NCBI GenBank assembly: GCA_015903995.1
Contig: JABMDK010000014.1
Location: 83,875-117,036, forward strand
Direction of reading: 5' to 3'
Origin: Nitrospira sp.
GTDB lineage: Bacteria > Nitrospirota > Nitrospiria > Nitrospirales > Nitrospiraceae
DNA: 33,162 nt
A program made the position numbers and the translations under genes. This document shows, piece by piece, positions 15,324 through 23,171 of this stretch. The notes below the pieces were generated by a model. The model was not told the DNA's origin. It did no database searches and saw nothing but the letters and a program-made list of their open reading frames with translations. How positions within the stretch are numbered: the first letter of the stretch is position 1; each line of letters starts with the position of its first letter.

Positions 15324-15866
15324 CTACGGATTCTGTCGATCAAATTCCTTGATGACTGAATCCGTCACATCCAGCGCCGACTGATGATAGAGGACAATGC
15401 GGATAAGCGCTTCATTGCCTTTGTCGAGAATAGCCGTATAGCCCTCTTTTTGAGCCACCGCCTGCGCGGCTGCGGCGATCTTTTGCCCATATTCCACGAC
15501 CATCTCGCGCTGTTTTTGTTGCACTTCACGATTGAACTCTTGAATCCGGCGCTGATACGCTTCCATCTTGCCGCGCAACTGCTCTTCTTTCTCTTGCCGC
15601 GCCTGGTCGGTCAGCTTGACGTTCGGATCCTGCAAGGACTGATCCAAGTCTTTCAACTCTTGCTCATCGGCCGTAATGATCTTTTGCCTGGTCATGGAGT
15701 ATCCCTTGACCTCTTCCAAGGCCAGTTTCCCGGCCTTTGTTCGCTCCATCACCATCTGCTGATCCATGACCCCGACTCGGATTGCTTCTCCTGCATGGAG
15801 CGGCGCAACTCCCTGCGCCAGCAATACCGCAATACCTAGCCATGTCGCCCGCGTTGCACCCGTCAT
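15324..15866 (-). CDS. OmpH/Skp-family periplasmic chaperone
   Basis: A 180-residue exported protein of the OmpH/Skp family, whose members hold unfolded outer-membrane proteins on the way to the Bam complex. A Sec signal peptide is visible ([17 protein letters not shown], cleavage before GEA). [19 protein letters not shown] follows, then a charged, glutamine-rich coiled-coil region (about residues 65-135) that would form the tentacles, and a closing beta element ([16 protein letters not shown]). A GGAGG lies six nucleotides before the ATG. It is the second of two tandem family members behind bamA, separated by 19 bp. Confidence 0.9.
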   Translation of the reverse strand: MTGATRATWLGIAVLLAQGVAPLHAGEAIRVGVMDQQMVMERTKAGKLALEEVKGYSMTRQKIITADEQELKDLDQSLQDPNVKLTDQARQEKEEQLRGKMEAYQRRIQEFNREVQQKQREMVVEYGQKIAAAAQAVAQKEGYTAILDKGNEALIRIVLYHQSALDVTDSVIKEFDRQNP

Positions 15867-15885
15867 GACCCACCTCCCTCAGAAA

Positions 15886-16461
15886 CTAGGGGTATTCTCT
15901 ATTGAACTCCTCGATGACCTGGCCTGAAATGTCCAGACCTTCTTCATGATAGATGGTCGGACCACCCTTACTCTTGTCGACCACAACCTGCAACCCAAGG
16001 CGCTTGGCGACTTTCGCGGCGATCATTTCGACCTTGTCACGAAACCCTTCCAGAACGTCTTTTTGTTTTTCTTGGACTTCCCGATTCAATTCCGAAGCCT
16101 TTTGCTGATACTCCTGCATGCGCCGGCGAAACTGTTCTTCCCGTTCTCGTTTCGCGGCGGGGCTCAGAACGGAGGACTGTTTGACAAAGTCCTCTTCCAT
16201 CCGACGCAACTCCTTTTCCTCCAATTCCATCAGCGCCTGTCGATTCTTCGAAAAGCCGGCCAGATTCTCCTTGGCCTTCTTGCCCGCACTTGTCTCATTG
16301 AGCAAGCGCTGTGAATTGACCACGCCGATCTTTCCATCGACTTTCCCCACGCCGCTGGCACACCCGCCGAAAACCAGCATCGTAGTAACCGCAGCAGACA
16401 ATGCCGTCCATTCGATCCGTCCAGCCAATCGTTTCCATCCATTTCTGTTCGAACGTGCCAC
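15886..16461 (-). CDS. OmpH/Skp-family protein, predicted lipoprotein
   Basis: A second OmpH/Skp-like protein, 191 residues from the GTG at 16461. That start has a GGAG seven nucleotides upstream and lies 13 bp after the bamA stop; the frame is open to 16554, but the extra part overlaps bamA and is not family-like. The leader ALSAAVTTMLVFGGCASG ends in a lipobox-like FGGC, so the mature protein is probably lipid-anchored, unlike classical soluble Skp. KIGVVNSQRLLNETSAGKKA, a long coiled coil (about 75-150) and VVVDKSKGGPTIYHEEGLD complete the family pattern. It shares the EFNREYP / EFDRQNP type ending with its neighbour, suggesting a tandem duplication. Confidence 0.87.
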   Translation of the reverse strand: MARSNRNGWKRLAGRIEWTALSAAVTTMLVFGGCASGVGKVDGKIGVVNSQRLLNETSAGKKAKENLAGFSKNRQALMELEEKELRRMEEDFVKQSSVLSPAAKREREEQFRRRMQEYQQKASELNREVQEKQKDVLEGFRDKVEMIAAKVAKRLGLQVVVDKSKGGPTIYHEEGLDISGQVIEEFNREYP

Positions 16462-16474
16462 GCCAAGACTCCGA

Positions 16475-18805
16475 CTAGAATAAGGTTCCGATCGTAAACT
16501 CAAACACACCGGCTCGCTCACCGGTTCGTGCATCGAGGTTAATTCCATAGGCAACTCGCAAGGGGCCGAATGGCGATATCCACCGGCCCTCCAGACCAGC
16601 CGCCGGTCTTAAATTGATCGACAACGGTTCGCCGTCGTCAAAACCCTTTCCATAGTCGAAAAAGAGCACCCCGTTCAATTTCGCTTCGGCAGAAATCGTG
16701 AAAATCAGTTCGGCATTGAAAATCAATTGCTTGGCGGCACCGAATGGAGCACGCGTTGTGGGAACCGTGGGACCGGCCCGGCCGAACGCAAACCCGCGCA
16801 TGGTGTTGATGCCGCCCACGAAGAACCGTTCGTTCAGAGGAACCTGCGTCCCCTCAAGTGCTTGAACCTCTCCATAACGAGCCCGTAGAGAAATCCTCAT
16901 ATCGAGCGGAAGCGGTGTCACCTTGATGACATCCACATAATACTTGATGAAGTTGTTGCTTCCGCCCATATAGGGAGTTCCGATATCAAACCCTCCGCCG
17001 AAACGCCACCCGTTCCTGGGGTCAAGGTAATAGTCTCTGGTGTCCCGGAACAGGGCAAACCGAAATCCTGTGGACGAACGTGTCCCCAACTGCCGGCATA
17101 CGATCGGCACCAACTCACGCCCCGGCGTACAAATACCTGCTTGCGGGTCCTTGAACGTGATCTGCTCGCCGAAAATACTGATGCTCCCCGTCACATATTC
17201 CGATAACCAACGGCCGAGTGTGACGTTTCCACCGGTCCGTTCCTCAAAATAGGAAAGGTAATTCGTGATACTACGGTAGCCGTCTATTTGTAATGAGGTC
17301 AATGAGTCGTACAAATAGGGATTGCGAAAGGTAATGGACCCGAGACTTCTTCGCTGACCAAGTTGCCCGCGGATGCGACCCATATAACCGTATCCGCCCA
17401 AATTCCCCTGGGTAATGTCGGCGATCGCGACCAGTCGATCCAACGTACTGAACCCACCGCCGAGGCTGAACATCCCCGTCGGTTTCTCTTTCACGCGCAC
17501 GTTCAGATCGACCTTATCCGGCGCGACTTGCGCGGGCAGGATTTCGACCGTCTCGAAGAAATTCAAGTTGTTCAATCGTTGAAAGCTTCGCTTCAGGGAA
17601 GCGGTGTCGATGACATCCTGTTCGTCGACTCGTATTTCGCGACGGATCACGTTGTCTCGTGTCTTGTCGTTCCCGTAGATATTGATCTGCCGGATCCGCA
17701 TCATCTCCCCTTCCTTGACGTTGAAGATGATGACGACGGTCCGTTCTTCATTGTTTGGATTCACATTGGGCACGACTTCAGCAAATGAATACCCCTTACT
17801 CCCATACAAATCCGTAATGCGTGTGATCTCATCTCGGATTTTGGCACGCTGAAAGATCTCCCCATCCTTGATCCTCACTCCCGCTCGAAGCTCAGGCTCC
17901 TCAAACACCGTGTGCCCTCGAAACCCTATTTCGGCTATCGTGAACGGCTCTCCTTCGGTAATGGGGTAGCTGACGGTGAACCATTTTTTATCTTCGGTAA
18001 GCTCCACCGACGGCTGGCCGACCCGAGCATTGAAATACCCTTTATTTAGGAGCACCTCCCTGATCCGCTCCACATCATTCCCCACCTCCTCATGTTTCAA
18101 GACGCCCGCGTCGGACACCATCGACGGCAGCTTGAACTTCGTGAAGAAGCCATACCAAGGGATCCATTCCCGAGTCGACATGACATTGAGCATCTCGGCC
18201 TTCGTCGCTGCGCGCAATCCTTCGAATATCACCGTCTTGATCTTGGCTTTCTCTCCTTCGGTAATATGGAAGGTGAGCCGCTTCCGATCCTCATCCAATG
18301 CCTCGATCACGGGAACGACCTGCGCGTTGTAATAGCCGTCATGTTGATAGACCCGCCGGATGGTCTCGGCACTTTCCTTCACCTGTTGCTGATCGAGAAA
18401 CGTCTGGCTCTTGATGGTCGTTTTTTCCTTCAGTTTCTCATCGGTCAACTGCTGATTACCGTCGAAGACGATCTCGGTGATGAAGGGCTTCTCCTGCACG
18501 ACAAACGTCACCCTCATCCCTTCGGCGATCGATTCGGTTTCAACCTGTACATCCTCGAAAAATCCCGTATCGTATAAAATTTTCACTTGCCCACGCACAT
18601 GATCCGGCATATAGCGATCACCGGCTTTCAGCGTGAGCCGACCAGCAATCGCCGGCATTTCGATTCGTTTGGCTCCTCGAATCTCAAGCGCGGCGATCTT
18701 GAGATCAGGTGCCTGAGCGAGTGCTTCGAGCACGCCCCACAATATGGAGACGACCATGACCGCGATTACGAACAATCGAGGTCTGTAGACGGCATGCTCG
18801 GTCAC
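16475..18805 (-). CDS. bamA: Outer membrane protein assembly factor BamA
   Basis: Central Omp85 subunit of the Bam machine that inserts beta-barrel proteins into the outer membrane. The 776-residue protein starts at GTG 18805 with an AGGA ten nucleotides upstream. It has a signal peptide (FVIAVMVVSILWGVLEALAQA), five POTRA repeats (about 33-420, with repeated LYDTGFFEDVQVE-like strands), and a C-terminal 16-strand barrel. The barrel shows RFFVGGINTMRGFAFGRAGP (VRGF-like lid motif) and ends FTIGTLF with the terminal Phe expected of outer-membrane proteins. It is first in the envelope operon, followed by two Skp-like chaperones. The promoter and leader are described separately. Confidence 0.97.
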   Translation of the reverse strand: MTEHAVYRPRLFVIAVMVVSILWGVLEALAQAPDLKIAALEIRGAKRIEMPAIAGRLTLKAGDRYMPDHVRGQVKILYDTGFFEDVQVETESIAEGMRVTFVVQEKPFITEIVFDGNQQLTDEKLKEKTTIKSQTFLDQQQVKESAETIRRVYQHDGYYNAQVVPVIEALDEDRKRLTFHITEGEKAKIKTVIFEGLRAATKAEMLNVMSTREWIPWYGFFTKFKLPSMVSDAGVLKHEEVGNDVERIREVLLNKGYFNARVGQPSVELTEDKKWFTVSYPITEGEPFTIAEIGFRGHTVFEEPELRAGVRIKDGEIFQRAKIRDEITRITDLYGSKGYSFAEVVPNVNPNNEERTVVIIFNVKEGEMMRIRQINIYGNDKTRDNVIRREIRVDEQDVIDTASLKRSFQRLNNLNFFETVEILPAQVAPDKVDLNVRVKEKPTGMFSLGGGFSTLDRLVAIADITQGNLGGYGYMGRIRGQLGQRRSLGSITFRNPYLYDSLTSLQIDGYRSITNYLSYFEERTGGNVTLGRWLSEYVTGSISIFGEQITFKDPQAGICTPGRELVPIVCRQLGTRSSTGFRFALFRDTRDYYLDPRNGWRFGGGFDIGTPYMGGSNNFIKYYVDVIKVTPLPLDMRISLRARYGEVQALEGTQVPLNERFFVGGINTMRGFAFGRAGPTVPTTRAPFGAAKQLIFNAELIFTISAEAKLNGVLFFDYGKGFDDGEPLSINLRPAAGLEGRWISPFGPLRVAYGINLDARTGERAGVFEFTIGTLF

Positions 18806-19018
18806 CGATAAGGGTTCCTGTGGCGAAGTATGTAAATGAATGATGCGGCTGGAACCATCACACAGGCTTCTCCGTTATCGACCGTACGCCAACTCCCTAT
18901 GAGTCGGTCCGTCGCGCTCAGGAGAACGCGCTGACCCATAGGAATATTTTCGTCGAAAGCCCGAAGCCGGGCAGCACGACCACGTGAACTTCTCTCACGC
19001 TACCCGACCGCGCAAAAC
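18806..19018 (-). promoter_or_regulatory. Structured 5' leader of the bamA operon (predicted)
   Basis: The roughly 213 nt between the predicted transcription start and bamA contain no gene but show strong pairing potential. One hairpin is GCCCG-loop-CGGGC (18959-18972). A second is a long imperfect hairpin with outer arms CCTATGAGTC (18896-18905) and GACCCATAGG (18933-18942), 9 of 10 complementary, and an inner GCGC/GCGC pairing. This could be a cis-regulatory RNA leader controlling outer-membrane biogenesis. I recognise no known riboswitch class in it. Confidence 0.45.
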
Positions 19019-19024
19019 TTCCGG

Positions 19025-19053
19025 ATTATATTGAGGTCATCCCGCATTGTAAA
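19025..19053 (-). promoter_or_regulatory. Sigma-70-type promoter for the bamA operon
   Basis: On the minus strand TTTACA (19048-19053) and a perfect TATAAT (19025-19030) are 17 nt apart, matching the housekeeping consensus in 11 of 12 positions. Transcription would start near 19018 and run through bamA and probably the whole envelope cluster, as no clear terminator is seen within it. Together with the galU promoter it occupies the 497-bp divergent region 18806-19302, in which I see no convincing gene. Confidence 0.72.
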
Positions 19054-19267
19054 GAAGTGTCCCACCTCGCCGCCTGACTCGACGTGCGCACACCTTACTT
19101 TACTCCGCAGTGATTCCGCTGTTTCCCAAGGATTGCCTGTCGATCCTCACTGCCATCCACCGATGCGCAGAAGTCTCTACGGGGCACTTCTTGCTCATAC
19201 GCATCGCTCGGGTGCTCTTTCATGAAAGCGACACCGTCGCGTTCGATGCAATGAGTTCGTCCGTTTC

Positions 19268-19296
19268 TTGACTTCACCCACCCCATCACATACTAT
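19268..19296 (+). promoter_or_regulatory. Promoter of galU, predicted leaderless transcript
   Basis: TTGACT (19268-19273) and TACTAT (19291-19296) are separated by exactly 17 nt. The ATG of galU is at 19303, so the expected start of transcription coincides with the first base of the start codon. There is no room for a ribosome-binding site, so a leaderless mRNA is predicted. Confidence 0.65.
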
Positions 19297-19302
19297 CCTT
19301 CC

Positions 19303-19695
19303 ATGTCACGTCTGACGGTCAGAAAAGCGATCATTCCAGCCGCCGGTCTTGGGACGCGATTCCTTCCTGCCACAAAGGCATCCCCCAAGGAGATGCTGCC
19401 GTTGGTCGACAAGCCACTCATTCAATATACGGTCGAAGAAGCAGTGGCCTCTGGCATCGAAGACATCATCGTGATTACCGGCCGCGGCAAACGCGCAATC
19501 GAAGATCACTTCGATCGTTCCGTCGAGTTGGAAGAAAACTTGAAAGGCACCGGCAAAAGTCAGGTGCTCCATCAAATCCGACAGATCTCGAACCTTGCGA
19601 ACTTCTGTTACGTGCGGCAATCCGAAGCCCTCGGCTTGGGCCATGCCGTGTTGTGCGCGCAACACCTGATCGGCGATGAACCAGCACGACCTTGA
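19303..19695 (+). pseudogene. galU: UTP-glucose-1-phosphate uridylyltransferase, truncated
   Basis: The N-terminal 127 or so residues are clear Gal[21 protein letters not shown] with the nucleotide-binding G-x-[38 protein letters not shown] and the [14 protein letters not shown] region. Full-length GalU is about 290 residues, but here GDEP is followed by ARP and a stop. The metal-binding and second half of the active site are missing, so activity is not expected. The following bases are the upstream region of the next gene, which suggests an internal deletion of about 500 bp or an assembly join. UDP-glucose supply would then depend on another copy. Confidence 0.85.
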
Positions 19696-19718
19696 AAGAA
19701 AAAGGGCAGGAGCGAGGC

Positions 19719-20045
19719 ATGGCATTTCCCAGCCATCGGCATTTTGAGCAGCAAATTGCCAAAGAGCTGCCGTCCAGCTTAAGACGGCTGCCGTTTCGCG
19801 TGGACATGGCCCTGTTGGATCCACGACCGGACCCCAAAGACCACCGAGGTAATCCCCTCTATGTGTACGATCCCGGGACGGGTCAGGTTTCGACCGAACC
19901 ACTGGAGGAATGCTTAGACCTGTTGCCCACGAGACTCATCCAGTTTCGAATCTACTCTCCCGACCACCACCACGACGCCGCTCTGTCGCAAGCGGCCGCG
20001 ACCGTCCTCAATAAGACCCCAACCAGCCTCGAATCCAATTACTGA
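19719..20045 (+). CDS. Hypothetical protein
   Basis: A 108-residue soluble protein that I do not recognise. The ATG at 19719 is preceded by GGAG at six nucleotides, which decides the start over an upstream in-frame ATG at 19692. Codon use looks genuinely coding. The sequence is rich in Pro, Asp and His, with a segment DPKDHRGNPLYVYDPGTGQ and a late DHHHD cluster. No signal peptide or membrane segment is seen. It begins 23 bp after the truncated galU. No function can be proposed. The 225 bp after it hold only the inverted repeat described next. Confidence 0.6.
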   Translation: MAFPSHRHFEQQIAKELPSSLRRLPFRVDMALLDPRPDPKDHRGNPLYVYDPGTGQVSTEPLEECLDLLPTRLIQFRIYSPDHHHDAALSQAAATVLNKTPTSLESNY

Positions 20046-20220
20046 CCGATCGTCACCAAGTCAAAGTTTGTGAACAACCCTGTAGAGCAAATACACGGCT
20101 TCGTCCATTCCCTCTCCTTTAATCGTGGTCAAAGCAGCCTGATGACTTGAAGTTCCTGCTTATCTATTTTTTCACCACACCACCTTCTTACTTCTTCTGG
20201 AGCTGGCAAGTATCCTGCAG

Positions 20221-20235
20221 AGATCATGTTGATCT
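20221..20235. promoter_or_regulatory. Operator-like inverted repeat AGATCA-TGT-TGATCT
   Basis: A perfect 6-bp inverted repeat with a 3-nt spacer, ending 35 bp before the ATG at 20271. The short spacer and position suit binding of a dimeric regulator, but no matching regulator or clear promoter hexamers are visible nearby. Chance occurrence is possible. Confidence 0.35.
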
Positions 20236-20270
20236 GAAGCCCGACTTATTGCGTCAACACGGAGGAAGCT

Positions 20271-20645
20271 ATGATGGGTTTGACCAGAAAACTGATAATC
20301 GCTCTCTTTGGATGTTCGCTTTCGTTAGCTATTCCAGCCTATGGCCAACTTAGGGGTGGCCAGCAGGACGCAGCCGGTATCCTGAGCGGCATGCATCCCG
20401 ACGTCCTGGCAAAGGTGCGATCGCTGGCACAGATTCTTCAACAGGGCCTCAAGGACGGAAAAATCTCAGCTGCCGAGATTCAACAAGGCCTGACGTCCGG
20501 ACAGCTTGGAGACAAGTTAAAACAGCTGAGCCCCGAGGCCACTCAGCTCCTTGCAGAGATTAGTGAGGCATCGAGACAGGAGAAGAGACCAGGAGAAGAA
20601 AACCTGATGCTCTTGATGGGAGAATTTGGTGTCTCGCCGAACTAG
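20271..20645 (+). CDS. Hypothetical exported protein
   Basis: A 124-residue protein with a Sec-type signal peptide (RKLIIALFGCSLSLAIPAYG, probable cleavage before QLRGG). A GGAGG lies five nucleotides before ATG 20271 and eight before a second ATG at 20274, which may be the true start. The mature part is helical and Gln/Leu-rich (VRSLAQILQQGLKDGKISAA, IQQGLTSGQLGDKLKQL), with a pattern that could form a short periplasmic helical bundle. It ends in a charged tail. I do not recognise a family. It appears to be a single gene, with an inverted repeat upstream and a weak stem-loop downstream. Confidence 0.65.
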   Translation: MMGLTRKLIIALFGCSLSLAIPAYGQLRGGQQDAAGILSGMHPDVLAKVRSLAQILQQGLKDGKISAAEIQQGLTSGQLGDKLKQLSPEATQLLAEISEASRQEKRPGEENLMLLMGEFGVSPN

Positions 20646-21042
20646 AATACGCGGTTCTAACCAACCGCTGTATCACAAACGATCGCTCTTGAACGGCATG
20701 GCAAGCAACGACCCATTGCGCATTGAAAAATCCTCGCGATTCTTGGCTCATCGTCATCGTGCAAAACTCACCACGTGGTGTCCTGAAGCTCGACACTGCA
20801 CGCACAGTTGGACCAAGGTATTCGCCCCTTAAAGTTATCCTGAACCAAACCTCCACGGTCCGGTTCATGGCTCATGCATATTTGAACACCCCTGCACGAA
20901 TATCGACCTCGTTACAACAATGCGTCCTGATTTCCACCTTAATTTTCATGAACATAGAAATGCTATTACTGGTCTAGGATTTGCAATAAGTGATCTGTTC
21001 ACTTATGTCTCCACTGGCTACAGGCTGGCAAGGAGTAGCGCT
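20646..21042 (+). other. 397-bp non-coding stretch upstream of the PEP-CTERM-like gene
   Basis: No supported gene is seen here. Just after the preceding stop, GCGGTT-CTAACC-AACCGC (20651-20668) forms a 6-bp stem, but no T-run follows, so it is at best a weak terminator. At 20986-21006, ATAAGTGA-TCTGT-TCACTTAT is a perfect 8-bp inverted repeat with a 5-nt spacer, ending 36 bp before the start at 21043. That suggests an operator or an mRNA leader hairpin. Confidence 0.45.
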
Positions 21043-21702
21043 ATGTTGAGGATCAAACCATTGACTAGGAGAGGTTTCACGCTGTCGGCGACTGTGGTAT
21101 GTGCTCTGTTGAGTACTATCACGTCAGCACACGCAGCGCTTGCGACCTATTCGTTTACCGGCGTTACTGCCAATCCTGAGGCACCACTCATCCCGGTAGA
21201 AGGGACCTTTCAATTCAATGACAGGATGAGTGGAAGCAGTGGTGTGTATTCCGGCGCGGTAACGGGATTCAAACTGGTGTTTAACAACGGGGCGTACACG
21301 TCAGTCTTCGCCCCAGGTCTCAACGGTGTGATTATCTCGCAGAACACTGATCTAGGTAGCGGGATTTGGGGCGATCGTTGGGCGTTAATGACTTCTGCTA
21401 CCGGTGACGAGTTGGGAGGAGTAACCCCCTATAACTTTGATCTCTATCTGAGCCGTCAAGGGCAGGGGCTGTTTACAAATACAGATCTCAAAAATCCACC
21501 AAGTTTGAGTGATCTGGATTCGAAGACATGGCGGCTCTATTTCAAGAATTCGGACGGCGTTCCCTTCGCGTTTTATGGCCCCATACATAGTCTGACAGCC
21601 GTGCCCTTGCCCCCGGCAGTGCTTCTATTCGGTGCTGGGCTCATTGCATTGGTCGGTCTGGGCGTGGGGGGATTGAGAAACCTCCGGGGGGCCCAGAGTT
21701 AG
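21043..21702 (+). CDS. PEP-CTERM-like sorted exported protein
   Basis: A 219-residue exported protein. ATG 21043 is chosen because AGGAG lies seven nucleotides upstream and a signal peptide follows directly (GFTLSATVVCALLSTITSAHA, cleavage before ALA). The C-terminus has the tripartite sorting signal VPLPPAVLLFGAGLIALVGL followed by a short basic tail, the VPLPP variant of the PEP-CTERM signal recognised by exosortases. The middle (YSFTGVTANPEAPLIPVEGT and onward) is beta-rich and resembles other PEP-CTERM cargo of unknown role. No exosortase is in the window. Attachment to the envelope or exopolysaccharide is inferred from the signal. Confidence 0.8.
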   Translation: MLRIKPLTRRGFTLSATVVCALLSTITSAHAALATYSFTGVTANPEAPLIPVEGTFQFNDRMSGSSGVYSGAVTGFKLVFNNGAYTSVFAPGLNGVIISQNTDLGSGIWGDRWALMTSATGDELGGVTPYNFDLYLSRQGQGLFTNTDLKNPPSLSDLDSKTWRLYFKNSDGVPFAFYGPIHSLTAVPLPPAVLLFGAGLIALVGLGVGGLRNLRGAQS

Positions 21703-21806
21703 TCAGCAGAACTCCGTAGAGAGGCTAGCCAAATGTATCCCACCTCTTAAAGCTGCTAGAGTTCTAAGACTACCCAGCTGATCCAATTTGGTGAATGCGC
21801 TGTCCC

Positions 21807-22070
21807 TCAAGACTTCTTCCCTTGTTCCCCCGAGACGTTCGCAGCATTCGGCCCGGCTTCTTTGCCATCTTCTTTTTCTGCCGACGTCTGTGACTTTCGG
21901 GCACGTTCTTCTTGATGATCATGCACGAGCGCCCCGATAATCAGCAGCTGGATGCCGATGAGGAGAAAGAATAACCCTCCCCGATTCTGTCCCGTCCCCT
22001 CAGCAATTGAAAACTTGTGCGCAGCGAGCAACAGAGAAAGCGCCGAGGAGAGGAACAGGAAGATTCGCAT
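21807..22070 (-). CDS. Small two-helix membrane protein
   Basis: An 87-residue protein from ATG 22070; an in-frame TTG at 22133 would add 21 residues. Two hydrophobic helices (IFLFLSSALSLLLAA and GLFFLLIGIQLLIIGALV) are joined by a short loop, followed by a strongly charged C-terminal tail rich in Glu, Lys and Arg (about 57-87). It lies about 100 bp after the M23 peptidase on the same strand and may be the last gene of the proteasome-containing operon. No family is recognised. Confidence 0.5.
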   Translation of the reverse strand: MRIFLFLSSALSLLLAAHKFSIAEGTGQNRGGLFFLLIGIQLLIIGALVHDHQEERARKSQTSAEKEDGKEAGPNAANVSGEQGKKS

Positions 22071-22175
22071 GCCGGACACCCTATGCCTCAGAAAGAGAGC
22101 CAGAGCGTATGCCTGCGGGTGAGACGAGGTCAACCAGAAATCATACGGCAGCCAAAAACTAAATAGCGGTCGGAA

Positions 22176-23171
22176 TTACGGAGCTGGAGCACCGATACCA
22201 GCAGTAGTATCCGCGACTGGGACTGGAACAGCAGATTGGGTCCCATCCTTAAACGGCAAATCCAGCAAGGCATAGGGATTGACGCGGGCGCCGTTAAGTT
22301 TCACCCCCCAATGGAGATGCGGACCAGTGGCCCGACCGGTCGCCCCCACTTTGCCGACGATCTGCCCGGCTTTCACGACATCACCGTCCTTGACCAAAAC
22401 CTCAGATAAATGAAAGTACATCGAATAGAACCCGAGCCCGTGGTCGACAAAGATGCCTTTACCCGAAAAGAAATGATCGACGGTGAGCCGGACCACGCCA
22501 TCATTCGTCGCCGCAACATCAGTCCCAAGCGGTGCACTGATATCTTCCCCGTTGTGCGGATTGCGTGGTTGACCGTTCATGATTCTGACACTTCCGAAGA
22601 TCCCGGTCCGTCTGCCGTTCACCGGCTCGACGAAACCCGGCTGCCATAGCCTTGCCGGTGAATCGCCGGCCAGTGCCGTTTTCACCTGCTCTTGCTCCGC
22701 CTTCCAGCGAGCCACCGCTTTGTCGTCCAAATCGACTTTGTCCTTCGGCAGCGTGAGATGCTCGACGTGAAACTTCTCTTTGACAACTGAGACGTTGTAG
22801 CGGACAATCCGGCTCTGCTCACCGGTCTTCAGCTCGATAGTCAGTTCATGCATCCCCGGTTCGTCCTGCAGGTCGATCCCGAGCAATCCGACAAAACCTT
22901 TCGGCTCATCGAGTCGCGGTTCAGGAAAGAACCGAATGGAGCGTCCTAAAAACGTTCCCTGCACTGTCGTGGCTGAATCATCAATCGGCACTTTGACGAC
23001 GATAATGTGCCCCTGTTTCCCACTATAGTGACCATTCGCACCTTGACCGATCGGCAAAGACCCGGCGAAGAGATTGCCAGGGAGATACGCGGCGAGCAGC
23101 ATGGCAAGACCAAGTAGGCACCGCACCCGCCGTGCACGTTGTGGATGTGATCGATTCCTTGATGATGTCAT
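22176..23171 (-). CDS. M23 family metallopeptidase (LytM/peptidoglycan endopeptidase-like)
   Basis: A 331-residue exported zinc peptidase. The N-terminus is basic and then hydrophobic (CLLGLAMLLAAYLPGNLFAG), a signal peptide. Residues 45-140 form a beta-sandwich-like domain seen in periplasmic M23 proteins. The catalytic domain (about 185-310) keeps all zinc ligands: PHNGEDISAPLGTDV (His206, Asp210) and GPHLHWGVKLNG (His285 and His287). It should cleave peptidoglycan cross-bridges or regulate such enzymes. The start ATG overlaps the pafA stop as ATGA, which couples an envelope enzyme to the proteasome genes. The C-terminal Ala/Pro-rich tail is not conserved. Confidence 0.92.
   Translation of the reverse strand: MTSSRNRSHPQRARRVRCLLGLAMLLAAYLPGNLFAGSLPIGQGANGHYSGKQGHIIVVKVPIDDSATTVQGTFLGRSIRFFPEPRLDEPKGFVGLLGIDLQDEPGMHELTIELKTGEQSRIVRYNVSVVKEKFHVEHLTLPKDKVDLDDKAVARWKAEQEQVKTALAGDSPARLWQPGFVEPVNGRRTGIFGSVRIMNGQPRNPHNGEDISAPLGTDVAATNDGVVRLTVDHFFSGKGIFVDHGLGFYSMYFHLSEVLVKDGDVVKAGQIVGKVGATGRATGPHLHWGVKLNGARVNPYALLDLPFKDGTQSAVPVPVADTTAGIGAPAP

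Noticed and set aside
19306..19902. 198-codon minus-strand frame over galU
   Set aside because: Opposes the GalU motifs and the following gene with a good ribosome-binding site; no similarity recognised.
20651..20668. Intrinsic terminator after the exported hypothetical protein
   Set aside because: The stem is only 6 bp and no T-run follows, so it is mentioned only as a weak stem-loop.
20560..20868. 102-codon minus-strand frame after the exported hypothetical protein
   Set aside because: Overlaps the 3' end of that gene and lacks a convincing start or motif.
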